The notes under the pieces were generated by a model. It did no database searches. It saw only the letters and a list, made by a program, of their open reading frames with translations, and was not told the origin of the DNA. 64,000 nucleotides of DNA from Collinsella sp. MSK.8.10 (GTDB lineage Bacteria > Actinomycetota > Coriobacteriia > Coriobacteriales > Coriobacteriaceae). The translations under genes and the position numbers were made by a program. Shown in pieces: positions 1 through 8,106 of the stretch (the stretch's first letter is position 1; each line of letters opens with the position of its first letter). The DNA lies in contig NZ_JAHPYF010000001.1 of NCBI RefSeq assembly GCF_019041915.1, positions 434,001-498,000 of the forward strand. The letters run 5' to 3'.

Positions 1-302
1 CCGTTCCAGTCCTCTACAACGCGCTGAGCGGCCTTGTGGAGCGCCAGAGCGCGTCGGTTGTAGCCCATCCCCTGCCAAGCGTCCAAAACATCGGAAGGCG
101 CGGCCTGGGCAAGCGCCTGCACGGTCGGAAAGCGATCGAGCCACGCCGGCATGCGCGTCTCCACGCGCGGCACCTGTGTTTGCTGCAGCATGACCTCAGA
201 AAGCCAAATGATGTACGGATCGCGCGTGCGGCGCCACGGAAGGTCGCGATAACGCAGGACCCCTTCCGAACGAATCATCGAACGAAAGGGGTCCTGAATC
301 AT
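1..302 (-). CDS. mutY: A/G-specific adenine glycosylase MutY, N-terminal part (cut by window edge)
   Basis: Base-excision repair glycosylase that removes adenine mispaired with 8-oxoguanine. Only about the first 100 residues are in the window, because the gene runs off the left edge. The visible part carries the MutY signature: a Leu-Pro-Trp-Arg near residue 17, then RDPYIIWLSEVMLQQTQV, which holds the conserved catalytic Glu in WLSEV, then the FPTVQALA and DAWQGMGYNRRA stretches typical of the family. The ATG at 302 is preceded by AGGAG at good spacing. It lies 21 nt downstream of the Rrf2 regulator on the same strand, so the two are probably co-transcribed. The C-terminal Fe-S cluster and NUDIX-like domain cannot be checked. 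Confidence 0.93.
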   Translation of the reverse strand, partial: MIQDPFRSMIRSEGVLRYRDLPWRRTRDPYIIWLSEVMLQQTQVPRVETRMPAWLDRFPTVQALAQAAPSDVLDAWQGMGYNRRALALHKAAQRVVEDWN

Positions 303-323
303 ATCTATGCTCCTTATGCGGCG

Positions 324-809
324 CTATTCCTCCCGGCAAGCACATGCACAGGCGGCGTACTCGGGAAACGCGTCGCGGTCGGCGAATTTGGAATCGACGG
401 CCGGGAACTGGCGGTGAGCGACGATGTCGCCGAGCGAAACGGAATCGAGGTAGTCGCGCATCAACGCCTGGGCTCCGGCCCACAGGGGATGATAGCAGCA
501 CGTACCCATGCGTGCACAGTCGCCATCGGGTGCGGTGCAATCATTCATAACCATAGGGCCCTGAACGGCCTCGACGACCTGACGAATGGTAACGTCGTCC
601 GGACTGACCTTGAGACGCATGCCACCGTGGACGCCACGCAGGCTCTCCACAATACCGGCCTGGACCAAACCGTGCTGAATCGAGCGGGCAAACGAATACG
701 GGACATTGACCTCTTCGGCAGCGGTGCGAACAGAAAGCAAACGCTCCGGATCCTCGGCAAGCATCGCCAACATACGAAGGGCGTAATCAGTCTTCCTCGA
801 TATGTCCAT
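324..809 (-). CDS. Rrf2-family transcriptional regulator with Fe-S type cysteines
   Basis: A 161-residue winged-helix regulator of the Rrf2 (IscR/NsrR) family. It begins MDISRKTDYALRMLAMLAED, the usual Rrf2 opening, and a GIVES-RGVHGGM wing motif follows near residue 55. Three or four cysteines in a C-x6-C-x5-CC arrangement (around NDCTAPDGDCARMGTCC) match the place where IscR and NsrR bind an Fe-S cluster, so it may sense iron-sulfur, nitrosative or oxidative state (inference). The ATG at 809 follows a purine-rich GGGGAAAA. Another in-frame start lies further upstream but adds 52 residues without family similarity. It reads toward mutY, itself an Fe-S enzyme in most bacteria. Confidence 0.88.
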   Translation of the reverse strand: MDISRKTDYALRMLAMLAEDPERLLSVRTAAEEVNVPYSFARSIQHGLVQAGIVESLRGVHGGMRLKVSPDDVTIRQVVEAVQGPMVMNDCTAPDGDCARMGTCCYHPLWAGAQALMRDYLDSVSLGDIVAHRQFPAVDSKFADRDAFPEYAACACACREE

Positions 810-886
810 TTTTCCCCTTTCAAGGAATACGAACAGCTCGAACGAGCTCCGGGGCCGAGCTTGTGTCGAGACGCTAAATGACCGCA

Positions 887-914
887 GGATATCCAAATAG
901 TAAATCGGATATCC
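887..914. promoter_or_regulatory. Twin GGATATCC palindromes, candidate operator
   Basis: Two identical 8-bp perfect palindromes, GGATATCC, lie at 887-894 and 907-914. Their centres are 20 bp apart, about two helical turns. They sit between the predicted promoter and the start codon of the Rrf2 regulator, a typical place for autoregulation. The link to Rrf2 is inference. Confidence 0.4.
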
Positions 915-968
915 ACTGAGCGCCGCGCTTGGAGCGAAATGCATCAAATGCGGCCTACAGTGCAATTT

Positions 969-997
969 AGTATAACCTAACCCCCTGTCTCGTTGAA
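969..997 (-). promoter_or_regulatory. Sigma-70-like promoter for the Rrf2-mutY unit
   Basis: On the minus strand TTCAAC (992-997) and TATACT (969-974) are separated by 17 nt. The -10 is good and the -35 is weak. The predicted transcript would have a leader of about 150 nt that carries the GGATATCC pair. Confidence 0.4.
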
Positions 998-1131
998 CAG
1001 GTGTTGCGCAACAAAGCTGTTGTTCAGACAGATATACTTATTAGATTTTACTTGCGTTCCCGAAGGCGCGGGGATTCTGGGCGAAGATGCACCAGGGCGA
1101 TCGTTCTATCGAAACAAAGTGCATCAAACGC

Positions 1132-1158
1132 AAAAAGCCACGTCCGAAGACGTGGCTT
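1132..1158 (-). terminator. Rho-independent terminator of tRNA-Asp
   Basis: On the minus strand AGCCACGTC pairs perfectly with GACGTGGCT around a TTCG tetraloop and is followed by TTTTTG. It begins 10 nt after the tRNA CCA end. Confidence 0.85.
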
Positions 1159-1167
1159 TAATTGCAT

Positions 1168-1245
<78 letters not shown>

Positions 1246-1291
1246 AGGCAGACGTTCGCGTTTGTTTCCGCTCGCGTGCGCTGCGGGGATT

Positions 1292-1321
1292 AGTATACAC
1301 AGAAGTCTGTCCGGCGCGCAA
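1292..1321 (-). promoter_or_regulatory. Promoter of tRNA-Asp
   Basis: Minus-strand TTGCGC (1316-1321) and TATACT (1292-1297) are 18 nt apart. The -10 ends 46 nt before the tRNA 5' end, which fits a short tRNA precursor. Confidence 0.5.
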
Positions 1322-1354
1322 CAACTTTTTTGAAAAAATTTTTCGGGGCCATCC

Positions 1355-1497
1355 GGGAGGGTCTCCGGGGCTGAGGGCGGGGGTTAAGTTTGCTGCTCTA
1401 CAGTCCTGCGCAAGACGGAAAGCACATTAAGTGCTTTCCTTTGCGTGCGGAACTCGCGACAAACTTAACCCCCGCCCTCAGCCCCGGAGACCCTCCC
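1355..1497. repeat. 37-bp perfect inverted repeat with nested hairpin
   Basis: The 37-nt left arm at 1355-1391 is the exact reverse complement of the right arm at 1461-1497. The arms are very GC-rich, from GGGAGGGTCT inward to TTAAGTTT. The 69-nt spacer contains a second perfect hairpin, GGAAAGCAC with GTGCTTTCC around ATTAA (about 1418-1440). The element lies in the 410-nt gene-free stretch 1246-1655 and encodes nothing recognisable. It could be a MITE-like element, a long structured RNA or a recombination product. The rest of this gap holds the tRNA promoter, another GC-rich stem near 1524-1557 and a terminator-like stem at 1621-1647. Confidence 0.85.
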
Positions 1498-1620
1498 TGC
1501 CGTCACATTATTCAACCAGTTTTGCGGGCGTGCGCCGCTGCGCGGCTAGCCCGCGTGCTCCTCGGCGGGGTTGGTCTGATGGATCTTGCTGAAGCTCCGC
1601 CTTTGGCTCAAATGGAAACA

Positions 1621-1647
1621 GGGGATGCATTGTGCATCCCCCGTTTT
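1621..1647. terminator. Terminator-like stem-loop between inverted repeat and YfcE gene
   Basis: GGGGATGCA pairs with TGCATCCCC around TTG. On the plus strand it is followed by CGTTTTT, a proper T run. On the minus strand, the direction of the YfcE gene ending at 1656, it is followed only by TGTTTCC. It may act in both directions. Confidence 0.55.
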
Positions 1648-1655
1648 TGTTGCGG

Positions 1656-2123
1656 TTAGTCTAGGTCAATAAACTTGGTGCTTAGGATCTTGCCGTCTTT
1701 TACTAGCATTCTGGCCATGGTGGGGCCTCGGGTGCCTCTGGGGTAGCTGGCGCTGCCCGGGTTGAGGACTAAGCAACGGCCCACTTGGGCTTCTTTGGTT
1801 ACGTGGGTGTGGCCGTTGATGGCTACGTCTACGGATCCCACCGGAAGGTCTTCGCGGTAGTGGGCTACGGCGAATTTGAGACCTTCGTAGGTAAAGAGTG
1901 CAAGACGGTCTACATCGGGGCCGTAGTCGCGGTAGTAATCGTTGTTGCCCAGTACAGCCCGCACGGGGGCGATGGTACATAGGTGCTCGTAGTCCATCTC
2001 TGACGTAAGGTCGCCGGCGTGGATAATCAGATCCGCGCCCTCAAGCTCGTCCAGGAGCGCAGGCGATAAATAGCCGTGGGTGTCCGAGATGATGTCGATG
2101 CGCTTGGCACTTGCACTGTTCAT
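1656..2123 (-). CDS. Metallophosphoesterase of the YfcE/MJ0936 family
   Basis: A 155-residue calcineurin-like phosphoesterase, the usual length for the YfcE family of two-metal phosphodiesterases. The metal-binding motifs appear in order: DTHG near residue 14, HAGD near 36, GNND near 58, a lone His in AVAHYRED and NGHTH near 104. NPGSASYPRG near the C-terminus is also typical. The natural substrate of this family is generally unknown. The ATG at 2123 follows GGAAGGGA. An earlier in-frame start adds 18 residues with no similarity. It stands alone, with a terminator-like stem downstream. Confidence 0.85.
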   Translation of the reverse strand: MNSASAKRIDIISDTHGYLSPALLDELEGADLIIHAGDLTSEMDYEHLCTIAPVRAVLGNNDYYRDYGPDVDRLALFTYEGLKFAVAHYREDLPVGSVDVAINGHTHVTKEAQVGRCLVLNPGSASYPRGTRGPTMARMLVKDGKILSTKFIDLD

Positions 2124-2162
2124 GGGATCCCTTCCGCGAAAAAACGATTCGGCAGATACATA

Positions 2163-2214
2163 CAAAAAAGGCCCCACAACTCCGCAGACGATGGGTCTAC
2201 AGGGCTGCGGGGCC
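2163..2214 (-). terminator. Rho-independent terminator after the first LytTR regulator
   Basis: On the minus strand GGCCCCGCAG and CTGCGG...GGGGCC form a long stem with a bulge, followed by TTTTTTGT. It starts just after the stop codon at 2221. Confidence 0.75.
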
Positions 2215-2220
2215 AGTGTG

Positions 2221-2937
2221 CTAGAGACTCAGAGCCTTCTTAAGCGGCACGACGCGGCGGCGCGAAACCGGCACGCGTTCGTCGACGCCCGTAATGCCCA
2301 GCTGGATGGCGCCCGAGGGCACCGTCTCGACGTCCGTGACGCACGCCAAGTTGACGATATAACGGCGGTGAACACGGAAGAAGCCAAAGTCGCAGAGCTT
2401 GGCCTCAAACTGCGCCAGCGAGGTCGTCGACAAAAAGCGATCATCGACGGTATAGATGCAGGAGTAATCGTCCTTGGCCATGATAAAGCGAATGTCGTCC
2501 ACGGGAATGAGCACCTTGCGGCCGCCCTTTTCCACCGGGATACGCTCGATGGTCACCTTGCTGTCCGTAACCGGCTTGGCGCGTTGCATGACCTTCTCGA
2601 TCGCGCGATCCAAGCGCGCTTCCTCGACAGGCTTCATCAGATAATCAACGGCATCCACGTCGAATGCCTCGACCGCATGGTCACTATACGCAGTCACAAA
2701 CACGATCGCCGGCGGATTTTTGAGCTTATGCAGCGCCTCGGCAAGTTGCAGACCCGAGGCACCGGGCATCGAGATATCGAGAAACACGACATCCACGCGA
2801 CTTTCCATAAGCATCTCGATGGCGGAGCGGACGCTCGACGCCTCCGTGATCGTGCCGATCTTGCCCGTTTGCTCGAGCAGGAAGCGAAGCTCCGAGCGAG
2901 CCGGCGCCTCATCATCCACAATCATCGCACGCAGCAT
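2221..2937 (-). CDS. LytTR-family response regulator (pair 1)
   Basis: A 238-residue response regulator. The N-terminal receiver domain shows the acidic pair in IVDDEAPAR, the phospho-acceptor Asp in DVVFLDISMPG and the conserved Thr and Lys in FVTAYSD and YLMKPVEE. The C-terminal LytTR DNA-binding domain (from about residue 130) carries FRVHRRYIVNL and VPVSRRRVVPLKKAL. Such regulators bind DNA through beta strands and often control cell envelope, transport or virulence genes. The ATG at 2937 has GAAAGG 10 nt upstream. A TTG seven codons earlier is possible. The sensor kinase gene lies 72 nt upstream on the same strand. Confidence 0.9.
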   Translation of the reverse strand: MLRAMIVDDEAPARSELRFLLEQTGKIGTITEASSVRSAIEMLMESRVDVVFLDISMPGASGLQLAEALHKLKNPPAIVFVTAYSDHAVEAFDVDAVDYLMKPVEEARLDRAIEKVMQRAKPVTDSKVTIERIPVEKGGRKVLIPVDDIRFIMAKDDYSCIYTVDDRFLSTTSLAQFEAKLCDFGFFRVHRRYIVNLACVTDVETVPSGAIQLGITGVDERVPVSRRRVVPLKKALSL

Positions 2938-3009
2938 AGGGATAAAACCTTTCGTCAACTAACTACGCCGGGCATCCGTCGCATGACGTTGAGCCCGTAG
3001 CCTTTTATT

Positions 3010-4353
3010 TTACTCTTGAATGTCGAAGATGCTCTCTGACAAATCAAGATGAAGGAGCACTTTGGTGCCCTTGCCCGGCGCCGATTCGACACGCGTATAG
3101 GAGTGCGGCCCATAAAAGCGATGGATGCGCTCCGAAATATTGTGCATGGCCACACCGGCGCCGCCACCCTGGGGAGAGCTGGCGTCGGGACGGGCAGAGC
3201 GCTCGTCAAACAGTCTGGCGGCGGTACCCTCATCCATGCCCACGCCATTATCGGCCACGGCAATCAAGATTGCATCCTCGCCGTCTTGGTGAACGGTCAC
3301 GTCGATCCTCAGGGCGTCGTCATCGCCCATACCATGACGTACGGCGTTCTCGACAATCGGCTGGATCACGAACGCCGGCACCAGCGTATCTTCCACGTCC
3401 TCGGACACATCGAACGTCGCAAGCACGCGGTCCTCGCCAAAGCGGGCCTTCTCAAAGGTAAGGTAGCGCTTGGTCTGTGCAACCTCGCGCGAGACCGGAA
3501 TAAGCGATCCCGAGTTGTCGAGCGTGGCACGATAGAACGATGAGAACTCACGAAGCAGTTCGCGGGCCCGCAGCGGATCGGTGCGCGTAAACGATGCAAT
3601 GGTGTTCAGCGTGTTGAACAGGAAGTGTGGGTTAATCTGCGCCTGCAGCGCACGCACCTCGGCGCGCGCCGTGAGTTCCTTTTGCACCTCGAGCTCGTGG
3701 ATAGCGAGCTGCGTGGACAAGATCTCGGCAAAGCCCGAGGCAAGCGCGTACTGGGTACGGTCGACGGCGCGCGGGGTCTTGTAGTAGAACTTGAGCGTGC
3801 CGACGGTACGATCGCCCACCTTGATGGGGGCGATAATGCCGGCGGGGACTTGGTTGTGCGAGCCGTCCGAGCCCACGACATCCACCATACGGTTGAACGA
3901 CTGCACGATGCCATGTTCGATAACGTAGCGCGTGGCAAGCGTGTGGATGGGAGAATCTGGCAGTAGTTTTTCCTCAAACTCTCCCGCGCAGGCAAGCACG
4001 TTGCCCTCGTCGGTGATGGCCACCGTCATGGCGCGCGTCTCGGGCAAAATGCGCCGGCACACCAAACGCGCCGACTCCTGCGTCAGACCGCCCTTAATGT
4101 CCTCGAGCATGGCCGAGGCCACCGAGAGCGTCTCCTCGGTGTACTGGGAGCGCACCGAATCGGGATTGAGCGTCAAAAAGATAAAGATGCACAGAAAGAT
4201 GCACAGTAGCGCGCAGGCAATCACCGTGGCGATCGGCTCGATACCGGTCACCAAGGCAAAAATAAAGTACACCAGCACGCAAATGGCGCAGGCAACGGCA
4301 ATGATGCGAAAGATTGATATTGAACTATCGCGCTGGGCGCGGCGGTCGATCAT
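3010..4353 (-). CDS. LytS-type sensor histidine kinase (pair 1)
   Basis: A 447-residue membrane kinase. Two hydrophobic segments lie at about residues 14-36 and 41-62. A GAF-like sensor region follows (about 75-210), then the LytS-type phospho-acceptor box AQINPHFLFNTLN and an ATPase domain with ENAVRHG, ADNGVGMDE and GGGAGVAMHN. The cognate LytTR regulator is directly downstream. The start at 4353 overlaps the glycosyltransferase stop by 4 nt (ATGA), so the three genes are probably one operon. The signal is not evident from the sequence; LytS-type kinases elsewhere respond to pyruvate, peptides or membrane state. Confidence 0.9.
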   Translation of the reverse strand: MIDRRAQRDSSISIFRIIAVACAICVLVYFIFALVTGIEPIATVIACALLCIFLCIFIFLTLNPDSVRSQYTEETLSVASAMLEDIKGGLTQESARLVCRRILPETRAMTVAITDEGNVLACAGEFEEKLLPDSPIHTLATRYVIEHGIVQSFNRMVDVVGSDGSHNQVPAGIIAPIKVGDRTVGTLKFYYKTPRAVDRTQYALASGFAEILSTQLAIHELEVQKELTARAEVRALQAQINPHFLFNTLNTIASFTRTDPLRARELLREFSSFYRATLDNSGSLIPVSREVAQTKRYLTFEKARFGEDRVLATFDVSEDVEDTLVPAFVIQPIVENAVRHGMGDDDALRIDVTVHQDGEDAILIAVADNGVGMDEGTAARLFDERSARPDASSPQGGGAGVAMHNISERIHRFYGPHSYTRVESAPGKGTKVLLHLDLSESIFDIQE

Positions 4354-5537
4354 TCGGCCCCCTCCAGGATACTGATCAGTTGTGCGTCACGCCAAAGCCC
4401 GTCCATGATCTTGGGCCAAAAGCTCTGGAAACGCAGGTAGCTTGCAGCGTTTTGGCGCGCATAGGCCTTTGCCTCGCCGATACCATGGCGCCAGATGCGC
4501 AGGTAGCCCTCATGCTCGCGGGTAAACACGCTGCGGACCATAGCGGTCTTGCGCACACGGTCGTCGAGCTCGCGCGAAATCCACGGGCCCGGGTAGGGCA
4601 TGAGTGATGCCGCCGTAACGGGAATGAGCTCCTTTTGATGCGCGGCGAATGTCAACTTGGCCCGTTCGTAGTACCAACGGTATACATCCTGCATAAAGCG
4701 CGGTGAGCGCTTTTCGGACTCCGGAGGCAGATGGCGCACGGTCCACTCGTTATCGAACCACACGTCGTAGCCAAACATGCGCATGTTAAAGAGGTAATCC
4801 AAGTCCTCGCCGCGGGTGATAAACGGGTCAAAGGCCACACGCGTAAAGGCGCGGGCGTGCAGGGCCATCAGGCCGCCGCACACGTAGTTGGAGCGCGAGA
4901 TGCGGGTGCCCGAGAGCGCCTTTTTCATCCAACGGTTGAACTCGATGCGCTTGGTCCACCAACGGTGGCAGATGCCCGCCTTGTCCGTGGGAGCCAGCGG
5001 CGAGCCGTCGCGATCGTAGAAATAGCCGCTCTTGACCAAGATCGGCAAGCCCTGACGCGTCTGCTGCCCCAACGCATAGGTCGCGCGCTTCATAAAGTCG
5101 GCGTCGATGACAGTCTCATCGTCATCCAAAAAGATAACCGCGTCATGCCCCAGCACAGCGGCACAGGCTAGCCCCATGTTGCGGATGGCGCCGTAGCCTC
5201 GCAGGCTCACGCACTCGCCCGAACCCTTGGGCGCGATCTGAGCAACCCGGTCTGCGATGCGCGAGGCCTGGGTGTTGGTGACAACGGTGACCTTGAGCGT
5301 GGGATGCGCGTCGACAATCTCGTGCACGCGCAGCGACACATCGGCTGTGGCAGAAACGGGACAGACCACCAAAAGGATGATGCGCGGGATGTCACGTACC
5401 TGCTCAAGCGAGGCCAGGCAGCGGTCGAGTTCGGGATTGTCGGCGTTGAGTCGCGTCGAATGGTCATAGGTGCCAGGGGCGTTTGCGCAAGCGTCATCGC
5501 CCGCCCAATACGTTGGAATCACGACCGTGGCGTTCAT
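4350..5537 (-). CDS. Family 2 glycosyltransferase
   Basis: A 395-residue GT-A fold glycosyltransferase. It starts with the family 2 strand NATVVIPTYW. The DxD-type metal and nucleotide-sugar site is FLDDDETV near residue 137. GEDLDYLFNMRMFGYD in the second half is the region that usually supplies the catalytic base. No membrane segments are seen. The sugar and acceptor cannot be told from sequence; cell-surface polysaccharide or glycolipid synthesis is the usual role. The coding end overlaps the start of the LytS kinase by 4 nt, which ties its expression to that two-component system. Confidence 0.85.
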   Translation of the reverse strand: MNATVVIPTYWAGDDACANAPGTYDHSTRLNADNPELDRCLASLEQVRDIPRIILLVVCPVSATADVSLRVHEIVDAHPTLKVTVVTNTQASRIADRVAQIAPKGSGECVSLRGYGAIRNMGLACAAVLGHDAVIFLDDDETVIDADFMKRATYALGQQTRQGLPILVKSGYFYDRDGSPLAPTDKAGICHRWWTKRIEFNRWMKKALSGTRISRSNYVCGGLMALHARAFTRVAFDPFITRGEDLDYLFNMRMFGYDVWFDNEWTVRHLPPESEKRSPRFMQDVYRWYYERAKLTFAAHQKELIPVTAASLMPYPGPWISRELDDRVRKTAMVRSVFTREHEGYLRIWRHGIGEAKAYARQNAASYLRFQSFWPKIMDGLWRDAQLISILEGAE

Positions 5538-5557
5538 GCCTTACCCTCCCTGCAACA

Positions 5558-5594
5558 CAAAAACGGGACGCCGCCAAACACAGGCGACGCCCCG
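5558..5594 (-). terminator. Terminator downstream of the MFS gene
   Basis: On the minus strand a GC-rich imperfect stem (CGGGGCGTCGCC with GGCGGCGTCCCG, two mismatches) is followed by TTTTTGTG. It lies about 110 nt after the transporter stop and just ahead of the glycosyltransferase start. Confidence 0.6.
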
Positions 5595-5708
5595 CGACCT
5601 AGCTGATTCCATCATACCCACTTGGGCAAATCATTGCTCGCAAGTCGCAATGTTTATTGCGGATAACCCCAAAAGAGTACCGTGGACAGGCACAATAGCC
5701 GCTCGCTC

Positions 5709-6968
5709 CTATGCGGCATGCTCTGCCGCCCGAGTCATGCGGGACAGGCGAACCAGCAGCATAAAGCCAACGACCAGCAGCACACCAATGGAAAGGACGC
5801 CCAGCGACGGGTTGCCGGTCAGCGAGGTGACGACCGACACCAGGAAGGTGCCCATAACGCTTGCATAACGACCAAAGATGTCAAAGAAGCCGTAGTACTC
5901 GTTGGACTTTTCCTTGGGGATAATGCGGCCAAAGTAGCTACGGCTGAGCGCCTGCACGCCGCCCTGGAACAGGCCGACCATAATGGCAAGCACCCAGAAT
6001 TCAAAGGCGGTCTTTAGGAAGAACGCGGCGAACAGCACAATGCCCATGTAGGCGGCGACCGCCACCAGGATCATGTTGAGCGTGCCCACGCGTCCGGCGA
6101 GCTTGCCGTAGATGATGGCGGACGGAAAGGCCACGAACTGCGTAACGAGCAGCGCCAGCACCAGCTGCGTCGAATCGATGCCCAAGGCCGATCCGTAACT
6201 GGTGGCCATGGAAATGACCGTGTGCACACCGTCGATATAGAAGAAGAACGCGATCATGTAGACCAGCACGGTCTTGTTGTGGGCGATCTCGCGCATGGTG
6301 TGTCCGACCTCGGAGAACACACCGCCCACGATGTGGCCGATAGTGTCCTCGGGACCGCGCTCGCGACCGTACTTTTGCTTATAGGTGCGAATGAGCGGCA
6401 GGGTAAAGATGAGCCACCAGGCACCAGTGATGATAAACGACAGACGCGTTGCCAGCATGGTGGGGACGCCAAGAGCGGGGCCACCCATGATGAGCGCCAG
6501 GCAGATGACGAACGGCACGGTGGAACCGATATAGCCCCAGGCATAGCCCGAGCTGGACACGGCGTCCATGCGCTCGTCGGTCGTAATGTCGGGCAGCATG
6601 GCGTCGTAGAACGTCATAGAAGAGTTAAGGCCGATGGTGCACAGCACGTACACGGTCAAAAATGCCATGGCGGACATTGGGATAGCCTGCGCCAGGCAAA
6701 GCACCAGGCCCGTGAGGAAGAAGCCCAAGAAGAACTTGATCTTGTTGCCTGCGTAGTCAGCAAGCGCGCCCAGAATGGGCATGAGCATGGCAATGACCAG
6801 CGAGGCGATCGTCTGCGCATTGCCCCAGGCGACCACCAGGTCGGCCGAGGAAGCGCCGGTATTGATGGCGTTAAAGTAAATGGGCACCACCGAGGTATTG
6901 AGCAGCACAAGGGCCGAATTGCCCACATCATACATAACCCAGTTACGCTCGAGCTTGGTGTATTTCAT
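5709..6968 (-). CDS. MFS transporter, UMF1/Atg22-like
   Basis: A 419-residue integral membrane protein with about 11-12 hydrophobic segments. The opening LERNWVMYDVGNSALVLL is characteristic of the UMF1 branch of the major facilitator superfamily (Atg22-like, amino-acid or drug efflux relatives). DYAGNKIKFF after the second membrane segment matches the MFS cytoplasmic loop. Bacterial members mostly have unknown substrates. The ATG at 6968 stands well apart from its neighbours, and a terminator-like stem follows, so it is probably a single-gene unit. Confidence 0.85.
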   Translation of the reverse strand: MKYTKLERNWVMYDVGNSALVLLNTSVVPIYFNAINTGASSADLVVAWGNAQTIASLVIAMLMPILGALADYAGNKIKFFLGFFLTGLVLCLAQAIPMSAMAFLTVYVLCTIGLNSSMTFYDAMLPDITTDERMDAVSSSGYAWGYIGSTVPFVICLALIMGGPALGVPTMLATRLSFIITGAWWLIFTLPLIRTYKQKYGRERGPEDTIGHIVGGVFSEVGHTMREIAHNKTVLVYMIAFFFYIDGVHTVISMATSYGSALGIDSTQLVLALLVTQFVAFPSAIIYGKLAGRVGTLNMILVAVAAYMGIVLFAAFFLKTAFEFWVLAIMVGLFQGGVQALSRSYFGRIIPKEKSNEYYGFFDIFGRYASVMGTFLVSVVTSLTGNPSLGVLSIGVLLVVGFMLLVRLSRMTRAAEHAA

Positions 6969-7069
6969 GGACAGGGACCCTTCGTATTCGCCCGATATGC
7001 AGTTAGTTCATCGTACCCCAATTGTCCAGAACCGCCGGTAAGGATTCGGCAAAGGGGCACGCACGGGCC

Positions 7070-8014
7070 CTATTCCTCGCGGTCGAACTCCTCATCGGCT
7101 TCGAGCACGCGACCGCTGTAGTTGACGTGACTGGTCACGGCATCCATGTCACCGGTCTCGATAAAACGTGCGACCGTGCACTCGTAATCGACCAGCGCGC
7201 GATCAAAGACCTCGGGGAAACTCTCGTTCGAGACCTCGTCGGTAAAGGGATTCTTCCATGTCAGATGGCCCAGGTTACCGGTGCGCTCGGGCAGCTCCGT
7301 CGTCACGCGATGGGCAAGGCCGTCGAGCAGCGAGTAGTCGTGCACCAAGCCCTCAACCAGCGAGATCGCGCGCGTCTTTGCGGAGCCGGCCGGCTCAATC
7401 GCGCGGTAAAGTCGCTGCATATTGGCAACGGCAGCACCGTACTCCCCCGCCGGAATGTCAATGCCGTACACGCGTCCGGCAACATAGCTCATCAGCACGC
7501 CGGCCACGCGATTGATGCGATCGGTGGTGACGATCTCGCCCGCCGGCGGGTAATCGTCGACCGTAGCGCCATCGCGTTTAAGCTGCAGCATCAGTACATC
7601 CAGGTCGCTCTCGATCACGGCATGGACCTGACTGCTCGAATCCTCAAGCTCTGAATCGGACTCCACGATGCCAAACTGCTGCTCATAGACAAAGGGATGG
7701 GCGTTGCGGTCGAGCACGTAATGAGACAGTAGGCCCAGCGCAAAGGCGCGACCCAAGCTGGCGTCGCGCGGCAGCAGATGTGACACGCCGTCGCGCAGGC
7801 ACGCAAACTGACGAGACATGCGCGACCGATGCATGACCTGTGCCAGCAGCGTGCAGTCGGAAACACGCGGTGTCAGAATGTGAAAGAAGAACGGGTCGGG
7901 GCCTTGGTTGCCCAAGATAAAGGCAATGCGCTCTTCATCGGACGCGATGACGCCCTGCGGAAGACGGTCGATGCTTTCCTCGCCAAACAGATGATGGGTG
8001 ATAAGCGCGGGCAT
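7070..8014 (-). CDS. Zinc-dependent phospholipase C-like protein
   Basis: A 314-residue protein of the Zn_dep_PLPC family. Metal-ligand-like motifs are THHLFGEES at residues 5-13, LGNQGPDPFFFH near 35 and LLSHYVLDRNAHPFVY near 100. No signal peptide is visible, so it probably works in the cytoplasm, unlike the secreted clostridial toxin. Enzyme activity has rarely been tested in these short homologues. The ATG at 8014 follows AAAGGA; an upstream start adds ten residues. Confidence 0.8.
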   Translation of the reverse strand: MPALITHHLFGEESIDRLPQGVIASDEERIAFILGNQGPDPFFFHILTPRVSDCTLLAQVMHRSRMSRQFACLRDGVSHLLPRDASLGRAFALGLLSHYVLDRNAHPFVYEQQFGIVESDSELEDSSSQVHAVIESDLDVLMLQLKRDGATVDDYPPAGEIVTTDRINRVAGVLMSYVAGRVYGIDIPAGEYGAAVANMQRLYRAIEPAGSAKTRAISLVEGLVHDYSLLDGLAHRVTTELPERTGNLGHLTWKNPFTDEVSNESFPEVFDRALVDYECTVARFIETGDMDAVTSHVNYSGRVLEADEEFDREE

Positions 8015-8106
8015 AATGATCCTTTCGATTTCATTCGATGCCACCCATTATGCCCACCGCGCGCCCATGCCAAACCTGCGATGGTAAACGACGGCACGCA
8101 AGCCTC

